Shown here: positions 55,083-64,000 of the stretch, piece by piece | How positions within the stretch are numbered: position 1 is the stretch's first letter | How the letters are laid out: every line of letters starts with the position of its first letter | From: Algicella marina | Lineage (GTDB): Bacteria > Pseudomonadota > Alphaproteobacteria > Rhodobacterales > Rhodobacteraceae | Length of the DNA: 64,000 nucleotides | NCBI RefSeq assembly: GCF_009931615.1 | Contig: NZ_CP046620.1 | Span: 2,619,501 to 2,683,500, forward strand | Direction of reading: 5' to 3' | The notes under the pieces: generated by a model | The model's input: only the letters and a program-made list of their open reading frames with translations | What the model was told of the DNA's origin: nothing | The model's database searches: none | Made by a program: the position numbers and the translations under genes

Positions 55083-55874
55083 TCAGCCCGCCGCCGCCTC
55101 CTCCCGCTTCATCTGCTGATGCTCGTCCTCCACAAGGCCGACCTTCCAGTACCCGGATATATACGCATCTTCTTTTGCCAGCCCGCGCTCGACCAGCAAG
55201 TAGCGCCGCAAATCTGCAATCATGCCGCTCTCGCCGGCGATACAGGTCTGGATGCGGCCTTCTGGCCAAGGCCAATCCAGAACCTTCCGCAGGATATCGC
55301 CTGTCGGCTGATCGGCATGCGGATTCACGATCCAATGCTGCTCCACGCCGTCGGGCGCGTCGATTTCCTGCCGGTCGGCGGGCGAGGTAATTTCAAACAG
55401 CGCCGTGCCGACGGCATCGCGCGGCATCGCCTCGAGTGTCGCCGCAGCCACCGGGAGGGCCGACATGTCGGCAACCACGAGATAACGGTCGGCATAGAAG
55501 CTCTCGACTTTTACCGGGCCGGGGCCCGCAAAGCCGCAGAAATCACCCGCATCCGCACGGCGCGCCCAGGCAGATGCGGGCCCCGCATCACCATGGTCGA
55601 CGAAATCGATATCCATCTCACAGTCTATCGGGCGGATGAACCGCACCGTATAGGTTCGCACCACCGGCCGTGGCCCGTCAGCCAGTTGCGCGACGAAAGC
55701 CTCCTTTGTCTGACCGGGCTCGGGCAGAAAGATCTTGCAATTGGCCCCCTCGCAACCGGCTGCCATGGCCGCGATCTCGGGGGAGGTGAATGTCACGCGG
55801 ATCATGCCCGGCGTCAGGCGGAGTACTTTCCGCACCGTGAACAGCCGCGGCGGTCTCTTTGCAGGTCTGGCCAT
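55083..55874 (-). CDS. Siderophore-interacting protein (ferric-siderophore reductase)
   Basis: 263 residues from ATG 55874. N-terminal flavin domain: RLTPGMIRVTFTSPEI and RTYTVRFI with the conserved RxYT FAD-binding motif. C-terminal NAD(P)H domain: RYLVVADMSALPVAAATLEAMP, VEQHWIVNP and ISGYWKVGLVEDEHQ, the usual end of the SIP family. It releases iron from siderophores by reduction in the cytoplasm. No siderophore uptake gene is nearby. It is divergent from the epimerase gene across 256 bases in which nothing specific is seen. Confidence 0.92.
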   Translation of the reverse strand: MARPAKRPPRLFTVRKVLRLTPGMIRVTFTSPEIAAMAAGCEGANCKIFLPEPGQTKEAFVAQLADGPRPVVRTYTVRFIRPIDCEMDIDFVDHGDAGPASAWARRADAGDFCGFAGPGPVKVESFYADRYLVVADMSALPVAAATLEAMPRDAVGTALFEITSPADRQEIDAPDGVEQHWIVNPHADQPTGDILRKVLDWPWPEGRIQTCIAGESGMIADLRRYLLVERGLAKEDAYISGYWKVGLVEDEHQQMKREEAAAG

Positions 55875-56130
55875 GGATAACTTCCGTCTGGATATGAATT
55901 GGGATTTGCGGGCTGACAACAGGGGCAGCGGCGCAGGGCCACGCCACCAGTCTCTGGCTGGCAGACCACGGCGACGCTCTCGGCCACCGGTGTGCTGTCT
56001 CTCAATCTAGGCAATGTCGCCGCAGCATCAATAGACGATCTGCAATTGCCGCCACCAGCCTTGCCGCCACGTACCGGCCGCAGGTAGGGTGCGCCCCAGA
56101 CACGCGGCCAGCAAAGGGAAGGACTTTCTC

Positions 56131-57018
56131 ATGCGTATTCTGTTCACTGGAGGCTCCGGCAAGGCCGGTCGCCATGTCGTGCCCTACCTGCTGGAACAGG
56201 GTCACCGTGTGGTCAACGTCGATCTCACGCCACTCGACCATCCGGGGGTCGACAACCTGACGGCGGACATCACCGACTCCGGCCAGATGTTCAACGTGCT
56301 CACATCCTACGCGGATTTCGACGAACTCGAACCCGGAACCGGCGTTCCGGGATTCGACGCCGTTGTCCATTTTGCCGCCGTGCCGCGTATCCTGATCCGT
56401 CCCGACAACGAAACCTTCCGCATCAACACCGTCGGCACGTACAATGTGCTGGAAGCAGCGACCAAACTGGGGGTGCGCAAGATCGTCATCGCCTCCTCGG
56501 AAACCACCTATGGTGTCTGCTTCGCCGATGGCCGCGCCGACCCGCCTGCCCTGCCGGTGACCGAAGACCTGGACACCAATCCGATGGATAGCTACGGACT
56601 GTCCAAGGTCGTCAACGAAAAAACAGCCCGCGCATTCCAGGCCCGCAGTGGTGCTGACATCTATGCGCTTCGCATTGGCAACGTAATCGAACCGGATGAA
56701 TACGACATGTTCCCGCGTTTCTTCGCGGATCCCGGTCTCCGCCGCCGCAACATCTTCTGCTATATCGACGCCCGTGATCTCGGCCAGATCACCGACTTGT
56801 GCCTCAAGACCGACGGACTCGGCTTCGAGGTGTTCAACGCCGGCAACGACAACAACTCCGCCAACGTTCCAGCTGCCGAACTGGCGGAACGGTTCTTTCC
56901 CGGCGTGCCCCTTCAGCACCCGCTTGAAGGCGAAGAAGCACTCTATTCAAACGAGAAGATTCGTCGCGTACTTGGGTTCAGGGAGCAGCACAACTGGCGC
57001 AACTACGTCGACGGGTGA
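56131..57018 (+). CDS. NAD-dependent epimerase/dehydratase
   Basis: 295 residues of the extended SDR class. ILFTGGSGKAGRHVVPYLLEQGHRVVNVDLTP is the nucleotide-binding start (GGSGKAG), VVHFAAVPRI the second, and YGLSK (about residue 155) the catalytic Tyr and Lys after SSETTYGV. C-terminal FNAGNDNNSANVPAAELAERFFPGVP completes the fold. The family acts on nucleotide sugars or related hydroxy-substrates; no specific type is evident. ATG 56131 follows AAAGGGAAGGAC. The next gene begins about 230 bases downstream and nothing notable lies between. Confidence 0.88.
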   Translation: MRILFTGGSGKAGRHVVPYLLEQGHRVVNVDLTPLDHPGVDNLTADITDSGQMFNVLTSYADFDELEPGTGVPGFDAVVHFAAVPRILIRPDNETFRINTVGTYNVLEAATKLGVRKIVIASSETTYGVCFADGRADPPALPVTEDLDTNPMDSYGLSKVVNEKTARAFQARSGADIYALRIGNVIEPDEYDMFPRFFADPGLRRRNIFCYIDARDLGQITDLCLKTDGLGFEVFNAGNDNNSANVPAAELAERFFPGVPLQHPLEGEEALYSNEKIRRVLGFREQHNWRNYVDG

Positions 57019-57245
57019 GCCCTGTGCAAGCTGAAGGCGGAGGCACACGGCCGCGCATCTTGCAGGGCAAGGCGCACGCCGAACAAGAAATGAACAGGAA
57101 ATGGCGATGTCCATTTTTCTTTGCCTGAACATTCCGGCCGCTCGCCAAACATATTTCATTATCCCGGCACGGCTGTCGCACCATCGGGACCATGCGGCCG
57201 GCCAGCCTCTTGCGAGTGGCGCGGCGGAGGACTACGAGTAGCCCT

Positions 57246-57902
57246 ATGCAGGCGGTTTTTCTTGATCTCGATGGCACACTCATCGACCCTAAAGAGGGAA
57301 TAACCCTCTCTATCCAATACGCCCTGCGGGAACTCGGTGCGGAAGTTCCGGAACAGGATGATCTCACCTGGTGCATCGGCCCGCCGCTCTGGACGAGTTT
57401 CGAAGTGCTCCTCGGCCCGGGCGCCGATCTGAACGAGGCGGTATCTTTGTATCGCGAGCGCTACACGGATGTCGGCATGTACGAGGCGGAAGTCTATGAT
57501 GACATTGGTGAAATGCTGATGGATCTGCGCGCGACGGGCGCTGGCCTGTGGATCGCCACATCCAAGGCCCATGTCTACGCCAATACGGTCATCGAGCATT
57601 TCGGTATCGCTTCGCACGTCGATGGTCTCTTCGGGTCAGAACTCGACGGCACCAATTCCGACAAGACATCCCTCCTCCAGCATGCCCTGAACGAGACCGG
57701 CGTGGACCCGTCCCGCAGCATCATGATCGGCGACCGGCATTTCGACATAGATGGGGCCCGCAACAACGACATTCCGACCATTGGTGCGCTGTGGGGCTAC
57801 GGCGAAGAGGGCGAACTGCATCGCGCCGAGGCCGACGCACTCGCCGGCCATCCTGAAGAAGTCCTTGAAATTGCAATGGATCTCATGGGCATGGAGACAT
57901 GA
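57246..57902 (+). CDS. HAD-superfamily phosphatase, phosphoglycolate-phosphatase-like
   Basis: 218 residues from ATG 57246. HAD motif I is [11 protein letters not shown] with the nucleophile aspartate, motif II IATSK, motif [33 protein letters not shown]. The cap insertion at residues 15-80 is helical, as in the phosphoglycolate phosphatase group. The stop overlaps the dapE start as ATGA, so it is co-translated with dapE. Substrate unknown. Confidence 0.9.
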   Translation: MQAVFLDLDGTLIDPKEGITLSIQYALRELGAEVPEQDDLTWCIGPPLWTSFEVLLGPGADLNEAVSLYRERYTDVGMYEAEVYDDIGEMLMDLRATGAGLWIATSKAHVYANTVIEHFGIASHVDGLFGSELDGTNSDKTSLLQHALNETGVDPSRSIMIGDRHFDIDGARNNDIPTIGALWGYGEEGELHRAEADALAGHPEEVLEIAMDLMGMET

Positions 57903-59038
57903 CCGATCCCGTCGACCTGACGGCGCGCCTGGTTCGCTGCCCCTCCGTCACGCCGGCCGAGGGCGGCGCGATCACGCTGCTGGAGGATCTTCTCACTGCC
58001 AATGGCTTCGTCTGCAACAGGGTGGAGCGCGGCGGTATATCGAACCTGTACGCCCGCTGGGGCGAAGCGGGCAATGGCCGGATCTTCGGTTTTAACGGCC
58101 ACACCGATGTCGTCCCCGTGGGCAACGAGGCGGACTGGAACGACCCGCCCTTCAGCGCCACACAACGCGACGGCCGCATGTACGGGCGCGGCACGACCGA
58201 CATGAAATCCGGAGTCGCAGCTTTCGCGGCCGCCGCCATCGATTTTGTAGCAGGCTCTCCGCCCGACGGCAGCATCGTCCTCGCCATCACCGGCGATGAG
58301 GAAGGCGATGCGGAACACGGCACCGTTGCCTTGCTTGACTGGATGGCGGAGCGGGGAGAGCGGATGGACGTCTGTCTCGTTGGTGAGCCCACCTGTCCGA
58401 CCGCGATGGGCGAGATGATCAAGATCGGCCGTCGTGGTTCGCTCAACTGCAGGATCACCGCCACGGGTGTGCAGGGTCATTCCGCCTATCCGCACCGCGC
58501 CAATAATCCGCTGACAGCACTCGTGAAGCTGCTGCACCGGCTGGAGGCCACGCCTCTCGACAATGGCACCAGCCACTTCGATCCTTCCACCCTCGCCATC
58601 ACCTCCATCGACACCGGCAACACCGCGACCAATGTCATCCCGGCCAGTGCGTCGGCGATGCTCAATATCCGGTTCAACGATCGTCATAACGGCGCCGGTC
58701 TCGTCAACTGGTTGGCGGAGCAGGCAGCGGCGGTGGAAGTGGACACGGGTGTTCGTTTCAGCCTCGACAGCCGTATTTCCGGTGAAAGCTTCCTGACGCC
58801 GCCGGGTGCGCTTTCCACCCTTGTTGCCGATGCCGTCGAGGCCGAAACCGGCCGACGCCCCGAACTGTCCACCTCCGGCGGCACATCGGACGCACGGTTC
58901 ATCAAGGATCATTGCCCAGTGGTCGAATGCGGGCTGGTCGGTCAGTCGATGCATGCAGTCGATGAGAATGTGGAGATTGCGCAGATCCACCAGCTCAAGG
59001 CCATCTACACGCGGATCCTGCGCGCCTATTTTGCCTGA
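57899..59038 (+). CDS. dapE: Succinyl-diaminopimelate desuccinylase
   Basis: 379 residues, M20 peptidase family. [13 protein letters not shown] holds the first zinc histidine and aspartate, [14 protein letters not shown] the bridging aspartate, [14 protein letters not shown] the catalytic glutamate region, [11 protein letters not shown] the dimer loop and [18 protein letters not shown] the last zinc histidine. It makes LL-diaminopimelate in lysine and peptidoglycan synthesis. The ATG overlaps the HAD gene stop. Confidence 0.96.
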   Translation: MTDPVDLTARLVRCPSVTPAEGGAITLLEDLLTANGFVCNRVERGGISNLYARWGEAGNGRIFGFNGHTDVVPVGNEADWNDPPFSATQRDGRMYGRGTTDMKSGVAAFAAAAIDFVAGSPPDGSIVLAITGDEEGDAEHGTVALLDWMAERGERMDVCLVGEPTCPTAMGEMIKIGRRGSLNCRITATGVQGHSAYPHRANNPLTALVKLLHRLEATPLDNGTSHFDPSTLAITSIDTGNTATNVIPASASAMLNIRFNDRHNGAGLVNWLAEQAAAVEVDTGVRFSLDSRISGESFLTPPGALSTLVADAVEAETGRRPELSTSGGTSDARFIKDHCPVVECGLVGQSMHAVDENVEIAQIHQLKAIYTRILRAYFA

Positions 59039-59045
59039 TCCTGGT

Positions 59046-59648
59046 ATGCGGCGGCGGCTCTATATCATGGTGAAGGAGCCGCGACCGGGAAAGGTCAAGA
59101 CGCGGCTAGGACGCGAAATTGGCCATGTGGCGGCAGCATGGTGGTTCCGCCATCAGCTTGCACGCCTGTTCCGCAAACTGAGCAAGGACGCCAGATGGCA
59201 AACCATTTTGGCCGTGGCACCGGACACGGCCATTTCCAGCCCGGTCTGGCCGGAAGGGATACGGCGGGTTGCGCAGGGACGCGGAAATCTTGGCCAGCGG
59301 ATGGCGCGGGTATTCCGGAATGCAAACCACGGGCCGGTGATCATAATCGGGGCTGACATTCCGGACATTCGAGCGGCGGATATCGAGGAGGCGTTTCGTC
59401 TGCTCGGGCACCATGACGCGGTGTTAGGTCCGGCACCGGACGGCGGCTACTGGCTGGTCGGTCTGGCACATGGTGGGCTAAGGACCCCGCCCGGAATTTT
59501 TGACGGTGTGCGCTGGTCGAGCGCGCATGCGTTTCACGATACCTGCGCCAGCCTTCCTGCAGGGTTCCGTGTTGCCCTTGCCTCCACGCGCGCCGACGTC
59601 GATACGGAAAGCGATCTGAAGTCAGCTACCCGCGGTGTACAAACCTGA
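59046..59648 (+). CDS. TIGR04282/DUF2064 glycosyltransferase-like protein
   Basis: 200 residues from ATG 59046, 7 bases after the dapE stop. The core IMVKEPRPGKVKTRLGREIG is the nucleotide-binding loop shared with nucleotidyltransferases, and PVIIIGADIPDIRAADIEEAFRLLGHHDAVLGPAPDGGYWLVGL is the family signature with the acidic GAD-P and PDGGYWL motifs. Members are putative glycosyl- or nucleotidyltransferases of unknown substrate. Likely co-transcribed with dapE. Confidence 0.88.
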   Translation: MRRRLYIMVKEPRPGKVKTRLGREIGHVAAAWWFRHQLARLFRKLSKDARWQTILAVAPDTAISSPVWPEGIRRVAQGRGNLGQRMARVFRNANHGPVIIIGADIPDIRAADIEEAFRLLGHHDAVLGPAPDGGYWLVGLAHGGLRTPPGIFDGVRWSSAHAFHDTCASLPAGFRVALASTRADVDTESDLKSATRGVQT

Positions 59649-59701
59649 CGGTCAAACCGGTGCTTCACGCTTTTCCTGTCAGCCAGAAGCCATTCTTGAG
59701 G

Positions 59702-60457
59702 TCAGCCGACTGCCTCCTGAAGCTTTGTCAGTCGCGCCTGCAATTGGCCTTTGAGGTGTCCGATCGCGTCCGGCACGGCCCCATCGAAGCCGGAGGCATC
59801 GAGCAGGACGCGGGCGTCCAGTTGCAGGCTCGCGTCTTCGAGCATGACGGCAATGCTGGTGACGAACTGTGCAGCATAGGTCAGCGCATCAACATTCCGC
59901 GCCGTTTCTGCCCCCTTAATCAGTTCTAGGGCGTGGGAGATGTCGTCCGATTTTACGCTGCGGGTCAGCAAGTTCGATGAACTTCCAACACGAGGAACGC
60001 TGTCTGCATTGATGGATCGGCCTTCACTCACCGGTAAGACTGACAGCACGCAAGTCTGAAAGGTCAGCATGTCGCCTACTGGTTTGGGCAAAAGCGCATC
60101 TGCACCGGCCGCGCGGGCAAGGGGGCCCCATTCCTCGACATCCCCGCCAGACAGGGCGATCAATCCCGGGCGTGCGCGCGGCGAATTGCCCACCATCTTC
60201 GCAATCAACTCAAGCCCGCTGCCGTCCGGAAGCCCGATGTCGACGATCACCACATTGGGTCGATAAAGCGAAAGATGCCTTTCCGCCGTCAACAGCCTGT
60301 CCGCCCGTCGCAGGCGGGCACCGCTGGCCACCGCCATAAGGCGCAGCGCTTCTGATGCACTCATACTGTCTTCAACAAGGGTGATGGTGATGCCGAGCAG
60401 GCACTTGCGACGCGAGGCCGCGCTGCCCGGTGTCTTCAAGGAGTACATATCCCGCAT
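59702..60457 (-). CDS. Response regulator with receiver domain only
   Basis: 251 residues. After about 20 basic residues the receiver domain runs from ITITLVED (acidic Glu29, Asp30) through VVIVDIGLPDGSG with the phosphoacceptor Asp73 to LIALSGGD and LLPKP with Lys125. The last 115 residues are helical but contain no recognisable DNA-binding or enzymatic output; SSNLLTRSVKSDDISHALELIKGAETARN could mediate protein contacts. No histidine kinase is near. ATG 60457 is used; ATG 60448 is possible. A perfect 9-bp inverted repeat lies 14-37 bases upstream. Confidence 0.82.
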   Translation of the reverse strand: MRDMYSLKTPGSAASRRKCLLGITITLVEDSMSASEALRLMAVASGARLRRADRLLTAERHLSLYRPNVVIVDIGLPDGSGLELIAKMVGNSPRARPGLIALSGGDVEEWGPLARAAGADALLPKPVGDMLTFQTCVLSVLPVSEGRSINADSVPRVGSSSNLLTRSVKSDDISHALELIKGAETARNVDALTYAAQFVTSIAVMLEDASLQLDARVLLDASGFDGAVPDAIGHLKGQLQARLTKLQEAVG

Positions 60458-60470
60458 TCTGCCACCTGCG

Positions 60471-60494
60471 TCATGAGAACTTCGATTCTCATGA
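60471..60494. promoter_or_regulatory. Inverted repeat TCATGAGAA-N6-TTCTCATGA
   Basis: A perfect 9-bp inverted repeat with a 6-base CTTCGA spacer, just upstream of the response regulator start codon. It could be an operator in the promoter or a hairpin in the 5' leader. TTAACG-like AT-poor sequence follows and no -10/-35 is obvious. Confidence 0.5.
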
Positions 60495-60549
60495 GACCGC
60501 AGCGGGTTTAACGACGACTTAACGTAAGCGGGCTTTTTTCACGTTTCGG

Positions 60550-60576
60550 GCGGAGGGGCGCGAAATGCCCCTCCGC
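60550..60576 (-). terminator. Hairpin after coxM
   Basis: GCGGAGGGGC and GCCCCTCCGC form a perfect 10-bp stem with loop GCGAAAT, starting 8 bases past the coxM stop. No T-run follows on the minus strand, so intrinsic termination is uncertain although the stem is very strong. Confidence 0.55.
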
Positions 60577-60583
60577 TCGCTGA

Positions 60584-61369
60584 TCAACTGGCCGCGACTG
60601 CCCGTTTTGTCATGGTGGCAACAAGATGCGCCCGGTATTCCGGCGTGCCGTGCAAGTCGCCGATCATGCCATCGGCCTCGACACTCAGACCGGAGAGGGC
60701 ATCGGTGGAATAGTCGGCGGAAAGCGCTTCCTCCGCTTCCGTCCAGCGGAAGACACCGTCCTCCGAGGCGCCCGTCACGGCCACGCGCACACCATCGGCG
60801 TATTTCGCGACCATCACACCGACCAGCGCAAAACGGGAAGCCGGTTGCACGAACTTCTGATAGTTCGCACGCTCCGGCACCGGGAACTTCACCTGAGTGA
60901 TGATTTCACCTTCTTCGAGCGCCGTGGTGAACATGCCCTCGAAATAGTCGTCGGCCGCGATCTCGCGATCATTGGTCACAACCGTCGCACCGCTCGCCAG
61001 CACCGCGCAAGGATAGCAGGCCGAGGGATCATTGTTGGCAAGGCTGCCGCCGATGGTGCCCCGATGGCGGACCGCCGGGTCGCCAATGTGGCTGGCCATG
61101 GCCGCCAGCGCCGGATAGGCCTCCGCTTCCCTGCTGACCTGTGCATGGGTGGTCGCGCCACCGATGCACAGCCGGCCTTCGGCGTCGGTGGATACGCCCA
61201 CCATTTCCGATATGCCGGTCAGGCTTACCAGCACGGAAGGTTGCGCCAGCCGCTGCTTGAGTGTCGGGATCAGGGTTTGGCCACCAGAAAGCGCCTGCGC
61301 ATCCTCCTGCGCGAGCGCAGCAACCGCATCGGCAACCGTGGTCGGCCGTGTCAGATCAAAGTTGTACAT
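60584..61369 (-). CDS. coxM: CO dehydrogenase-type molybdenum hydroxylase, FAD subunit
   Basis: 261 residues of the medium (CutM) subunit of xanthine oxidase-family enzymes. FAD contacts are visible in LSGGQTLIPTLKQRLAQP and HRGTIGGSLANNDPSACYPCAVLASGATV (the GTIGGSLA motif), and the C-terminus holds RYEKFVQPASRFAL-type sequence. It passes electrons from the molybdenum subunit to the iron-sulfur subunit. Transcribed as the third gene of coxS-coxL-coxM, with AGAAGGAGATGAG before ATG 61369. Substrate is set by the CoxL-like subunit. Confidence 0.92.
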   Translation of the reverse strand: MYNFDLTRPTTVADAVAALAQEDAQALSGGQTLIPTLKQRLAQPSVLVSLTGISEMVGVSTDAEGRLCIGGATTHAQVSREAEAYPALAAMASHIGDPAVRHRGTIGGSLANNDPSACYPCAVLASGATVVTNDREIAADDYFEGMFTTALEEGEIITQVKFPVPERANYQKFVQPASRFALVGVMVAKYADGVRVAVTGASEDGVFRWTEAEEALSADYSTDALSGLSVEADGMIGDLHGTPEYRAHLVATMTKRAVAAS

Positions 61370-61449
61370 CTCTCATCTCCTTCTCTGGGCGGTCGCGGAC
61401 CGGCCCGGAATGTTCGGCGGGGCCCCGGCTGGCGGAGCCCCTGATTGCC

Positions 61450-63822
61450 TCAGCCCTGCATCGCCGCCCAGACACGAGCGGGCGAAAGCGGCATGTCGAT
61501 ATGCTCTACATGCGTCTTGCCACCGGAATGCAGCGCGTCGATTACCGCGTTCACCACCGCTGGCGGCGAGCCGATGGCCCCGGCCTCGCCACAACCCTTG
61601 ACGCCCAACGGGTTGTGCGTGCAAGGCGTGGAACAGGAGTGATCGACGGAATAGAACGGCAGGTCATCCGCTCGCGGCATCGCGTAATCCATGTAGGTGC
61701 CGGAAAGAAGCTGGCCGCTGTCGTCATAGGCGCAGTTTTCCAGCAACGCCTGCCCGACGCCCTGGGCGATACCGCCATGCACCTGCCCGGCGACGATCAT
61801 AGGGTTGATGACGTTACCGAAATCGTCGGCCGCGGCGAATGCCACGATTTCCACCTTGCCGGTGTCCGGGTCAACCTCCACCTCACAGGCATAGGCGCCT
61901 GAGGGGTAGGTGAAGTTGGACGGGTCGTAGAAAGCGGTCTCCTCCAGCCCCGGCTCGATGTCCTCCAACGGGTAGTTGTGGGGTACGTAGGCTGCCAGCG
62001 TCACGTCTGTCCAGGCGACGGACTTGTCCGTACCGGCCACCGTGAACTGGCCGTTGGCCAATTCCACGTCAGCCTCCGCAGCTTCCAGCAGGTGCGCTGC
62101 GATCTTCTTGGCCTTGTTGATTACCTTCTCAGTGGCCTTGAACATCGCCGATCCGCCAACAGCGAGGGAGCGGGAACCGTATGTGCCCATGCCCATAGGT
62201 GTCCGAGCTGTATCGCCATGAACAATGTCGATCTGGCTTTCGTCGATACCCAGCATCTCCGCCACCACCTGTGGGAAGGTCGTCTCGTGACCCTGTCCGT
62301 GGCTGTGGCTGCCCGTGAGCACACTGATCGAGCCGGTGGCGTTCACGCGCACGGTAGCACTTTCGTAGAGACCGGCGCGAGCGCCGAGCTGTCCGACGAG
62401 GTTCGAGGGTGCGATACCGCACGCCTCGATATAGCAGTTGACGCCAAGTCCGCGCAGCTTGCCGCGCGCCTCGCTCTCCGCGCGCCGCCTGTCGAAACCG
62501 GCGAAATCGGCGATCTCGATCAGTTTGTCCATCGTCGCCTGATAGTTGCCCGTGTCGTACTCGACCGCCACGGGTGTGGCATAGGGGAACTGGTCGGGCT
62601 GGATGAAGTTGCGGCGGCGAAGCTCGATCGGGTCGATGCCCATCTCGCGCGCGGCCTTGTCGATCACGCGCTCAAGCTGGTAGGTCGCCTCGGGCCGTCC
62701 GGCACCGCGATAGGCATCCACCGGCACCGTGTTGGTGAACACGGCCTTCACGTTCACGTAGATCAGCGGCGTGGTGTAGTTGCCGGCCATCAGCGTGCCG
62801 TGCAGCCACGTGGGCACGGAGGGCGCGAAGGTCGAGAGATAGGCGCCCATGTTGGCCAGCGTATCGGTACGGAGGGCGAGGAACTTGCCGTTCTCGTCCA
62901 TCGCCAGTTCGATCTTGGTTACGTGGTCGCGGCCATGCGCATCCGACATGAAGGCTTCGGAGCGGCTGGAGGTCCACTTCACCGGGCGGCCGACGGCCTT
63001 GGCGGCGAAAGTGCAGAATGCCTCCTCGGCATAGTGGAAGATCTTGGTGCCGAAACCACCGCCGACATCAGGGGCCACCACCCGCAGCTTGTGCTCCGGA
63101 ATGCCGAGGACGAATGCGCCCATCAGCAGGCGGATAACGTGCGGGTTCTGGGAGGTGGTGTAGAGCGTGTATTCATCGCGGCTGGGGCTGAACTCGCCCA
63201 GCGCGACGCGTGGTTCCATCGGGTTGGCAACGAGGCGGTTGTTCTTCAACTCCAGCGTCGTGACGTGATGCGCGCCCTTGATTGCATCGTCCACCGCCTG
63301 CTTGTTCTCTTCGACGAAACCCCAATCGTAGCAAAGGTTCGTGCCGATATCGTCATGGACCAGCGCGGAGCCCTCGGCGACCGCCGCCTTCATGTCCACC
63401 ACGGCCGGCAGACTTTCGATGTCCACTTCAATGGCGGCAGCGGCGTCGCGCGCCTGCGCGTAGGTTTCCGCCACCACAGCAGCAATCGGGTCGCCCACGT
63501 GGCGTACCTTGCCCTGCGCCAGCACCGGGTGTCCCGGCTCCTTCATCGGCTCGCCATGCCGGTCCGTCACCTGCCAACCACAGGGAAGTCCGCCGACGCC
63601 CTCGAAATCCGCACCGGTAAAGACCTTAAGCACGCCGGGCATACCCTCGGCCGCGCCGGTGTCGATACCGTTGATCCGCCCATGCGCCACATCCGAGCGC
63701 AGGAAGAAAACATATGTCTGCCCGTGGACGTTGATGTCGTCCGTGTACTGTCCCTTGCCTGTCAGGAACCGCACGTCCTCCCGCCGTTTCGAACTGGCTC
63801 CAATTCCGCTGTCTTTCGGCAT
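61450..63822 (-). CDS. coxL: Form II CO dehydrogenase-like molybdopterin subunit
   Basis: 790 residues. [18 protein letters not shown] is the usual large-subunit start and [17 protein letters not shown]-like [11 protein letters not shown] is present near residue 255. The active-site loop around residue 370 reads AYRGAGR, the form II signature, not the AYxCSFR of proven form I CO dehydrogenases, so the true substrate is uncertain. Molybdopterin contacts appear as [19 protein letters not shown] and [20 protein letters not shown] near the end, with the catalytic glutamate in GEAG. It sits between coxS and coxM. Confidence 0.92.
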   Translation of the reverse strand: MPKDSGIGASSKRREDVRFLTGKGQYTDDINVHGQTYVFFLRSDVAHGRINGIDTGAAEGMPGVLKVFTGADFEGVGGLPCGWQVTDRHGEPMKEPGHPVLAQGKVRHVGDPIAAVVAETYAQARDAAAAIEVDIESLPAVVDMKAAVAEGSALVHDDIGTNLCYDWGFVEENKQAVDDAIKGAHHVTTLELKNNRLVANPMEPRVALGEFSPSRDEYTLYTTSQNPHVIRLLMGAFVLGIPEHKLRVVAPDVGGGFGTKIFHYAEEAFCTFAAKAVGRPVKWTSSRSEAFMSDAHGRDHVTKIELAMDENGKFLALRTDTLANMGAYLSTFAPSVPTWLHGTLMAGNYTTPLIYVNVKAVFTNTVPVDAYRGAGRPEATYQLERVIDKAAREMGIDPIELRRRNFIQPDQFPYATPVAVEYDTGNYQATMDKLIEIADFAGFDRRRAESEARGKLRGLGVNCYIEACGIAPSNLVGQLGARAGLYESATVRVNATGSISVLTGSHSHGQGHETTFPQVVAEMLGIDESQIDIVHGDTARTPMGMGTYGSRSLAVGGSAMFKATEKVINKAKKIAAHLLEAAEADVELANGQFTVAGTDKSVAWTDVTLAAYVPHNYPLEDIEPGLEETAFYDPSNFTYPSGAYACEVEVDPDTGKVEIVAFAAADDFGNVINPMIVAGQVHGGIAQGVGQALLENCAYDDSGQLLSGTYMDYAMPRADDLPFYSVDHSCSTPCTHNPLGVKGCGEAGAIGSPPAVVNAVIDALHSGGKTHVEHIDMPLSPARVWAAMQG

Positions 63823-63919
63823 TCTATCCTCCCAATGCGCAGGCTCCGGGCCGCGCTTGTCTGATTTCGCTCGGGGCTGCCGCCCCTTGGCTCTTTGCGA
63901 CCGGCGTTCTGAAGACGCC

Positions 63920-64000
63920 TTATTCCGCCGCGACCGTGTTCATCTCCGATGCTGCCGCCTGGATCGCCTTGACGATGTTGTGATAGCCGGTGCACCGGCA
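63920..64000 (-). CDS. coxS: 2Fe-2S subunit of CO dehydrogenase-type enzyme, 5' part outside the window
   Basis: Only the last 26 residues are visible, [26 protein letters not shown], ending in [16 protein letters not shown] is the C-terminal iron-sulfur cluster segment of CoxS/CutS, holding two cluster cysteines. The gene enters the window from the right edge on the minus strand and precedes coxL, giving the usual coxS-coxL-coxM order. Confidence 0.92.
   Translation of the reverse strand, partial: CRCTGYHNIVKAIQAAASEMNTVAAE

Noticed and set aside
60523-60545. GCGGGCTTTTTT as a terminator
   Set aside because: The T-run is on the plus strand, where no gene ends; a matching stem upstream is weak.
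61978-63864. 628-codon open frame on the plus strand across coxL
   Set aside because: It runs antisense to a clearly conserved molybdopterin subunit; high-GC codon bias leaves the opposite frame open. No family motif is seen.

Overview
The window is high-GC, gene-dense DNA from an alphaproteobacterium, most probably a Rhodobacterales (Roseobacter-group) species. The clues are the slt-dapA-smpB neighbourhood, a hairpin followed by GGGGATATTTT of the kind that often ends Rhodobacterales transcripts, GANTC (CcrM-type) sites in front of smc, a form II coxMLS-type operon, and many TTT, TRAP and polyamine ABC transporters. No rRNA, tRNA, CRISPR array, prophage or insertion sequence was recognised. 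The assignment rests on gene content and motifs only.

Layout. 1-11 kb is a sugar-catabolism region: a cut-off ThiD-family kinase, a D-apiose dehydrogenase gene translationally coupled to a badly decayed D-apionate lactonase pseudogene, then on the minus strand a xylose operon (LacI regulator, xylB, xylA, a TIM-barrel isomerase), a Gfo/Idh/MocA oxidoreductase and a second LacI regulator. 11-20 kb is core genome: smpB, an ECF sigma/anti-sigma pair, a TPR protein, dapA, a soluble lytic transglycosylase, an EamA permease, a split MnmC pair (mnmD and a divergent FAD oxidoreductase), a VOC protein and an FMN reductase. 20-24 kb holds smc with an unusual upstream region, followed by a non-coding stretch with phased and nested repeats.

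24-30 kb has two membrane proteins, gamma-glutamyltransferase and an arsenic operon (arsR-arsC-acr3). 30-33 kb has a RuBisCO-like protein and a DUF1537 kinase, the later steps of D-apiose catabolism, divergent from a truncated D-apionate oxidoisomerase remnant. With the broken lactonase at 1.8 kb, this suggests a D-apiose pathway whose middle steps are lost. 33-38 kb is a tctCBA transporter operon coupled to an AtuA-like/DUF4387 pair.

38-49 kb is the most unusual part. One tightly overlapping operon contains a TAXI-TRAP transporter, an unrecognised 563-residue protein and a glycosyltransferase-sulfotransferase fusion. Beside it, divergent and convergent, lie a stand-alone AMP-forming ligase and an NRPS-like adenylation-carrier-thioesterase protein whose hydrolase domain has cysteine at the nucleophile position. 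49-53 kb is a polyamine-type ABC operon. 53-64 kb holds assorted stress, envelope and metabolic genes (DUF4112, PfpI, ExoD, siderophore-interacting protein, epimerase, HAD phosphatase, dapE, DUF2064, a receiver-only regulator) and ends in a coxS-coxL-coxM operon cut by the window edge.
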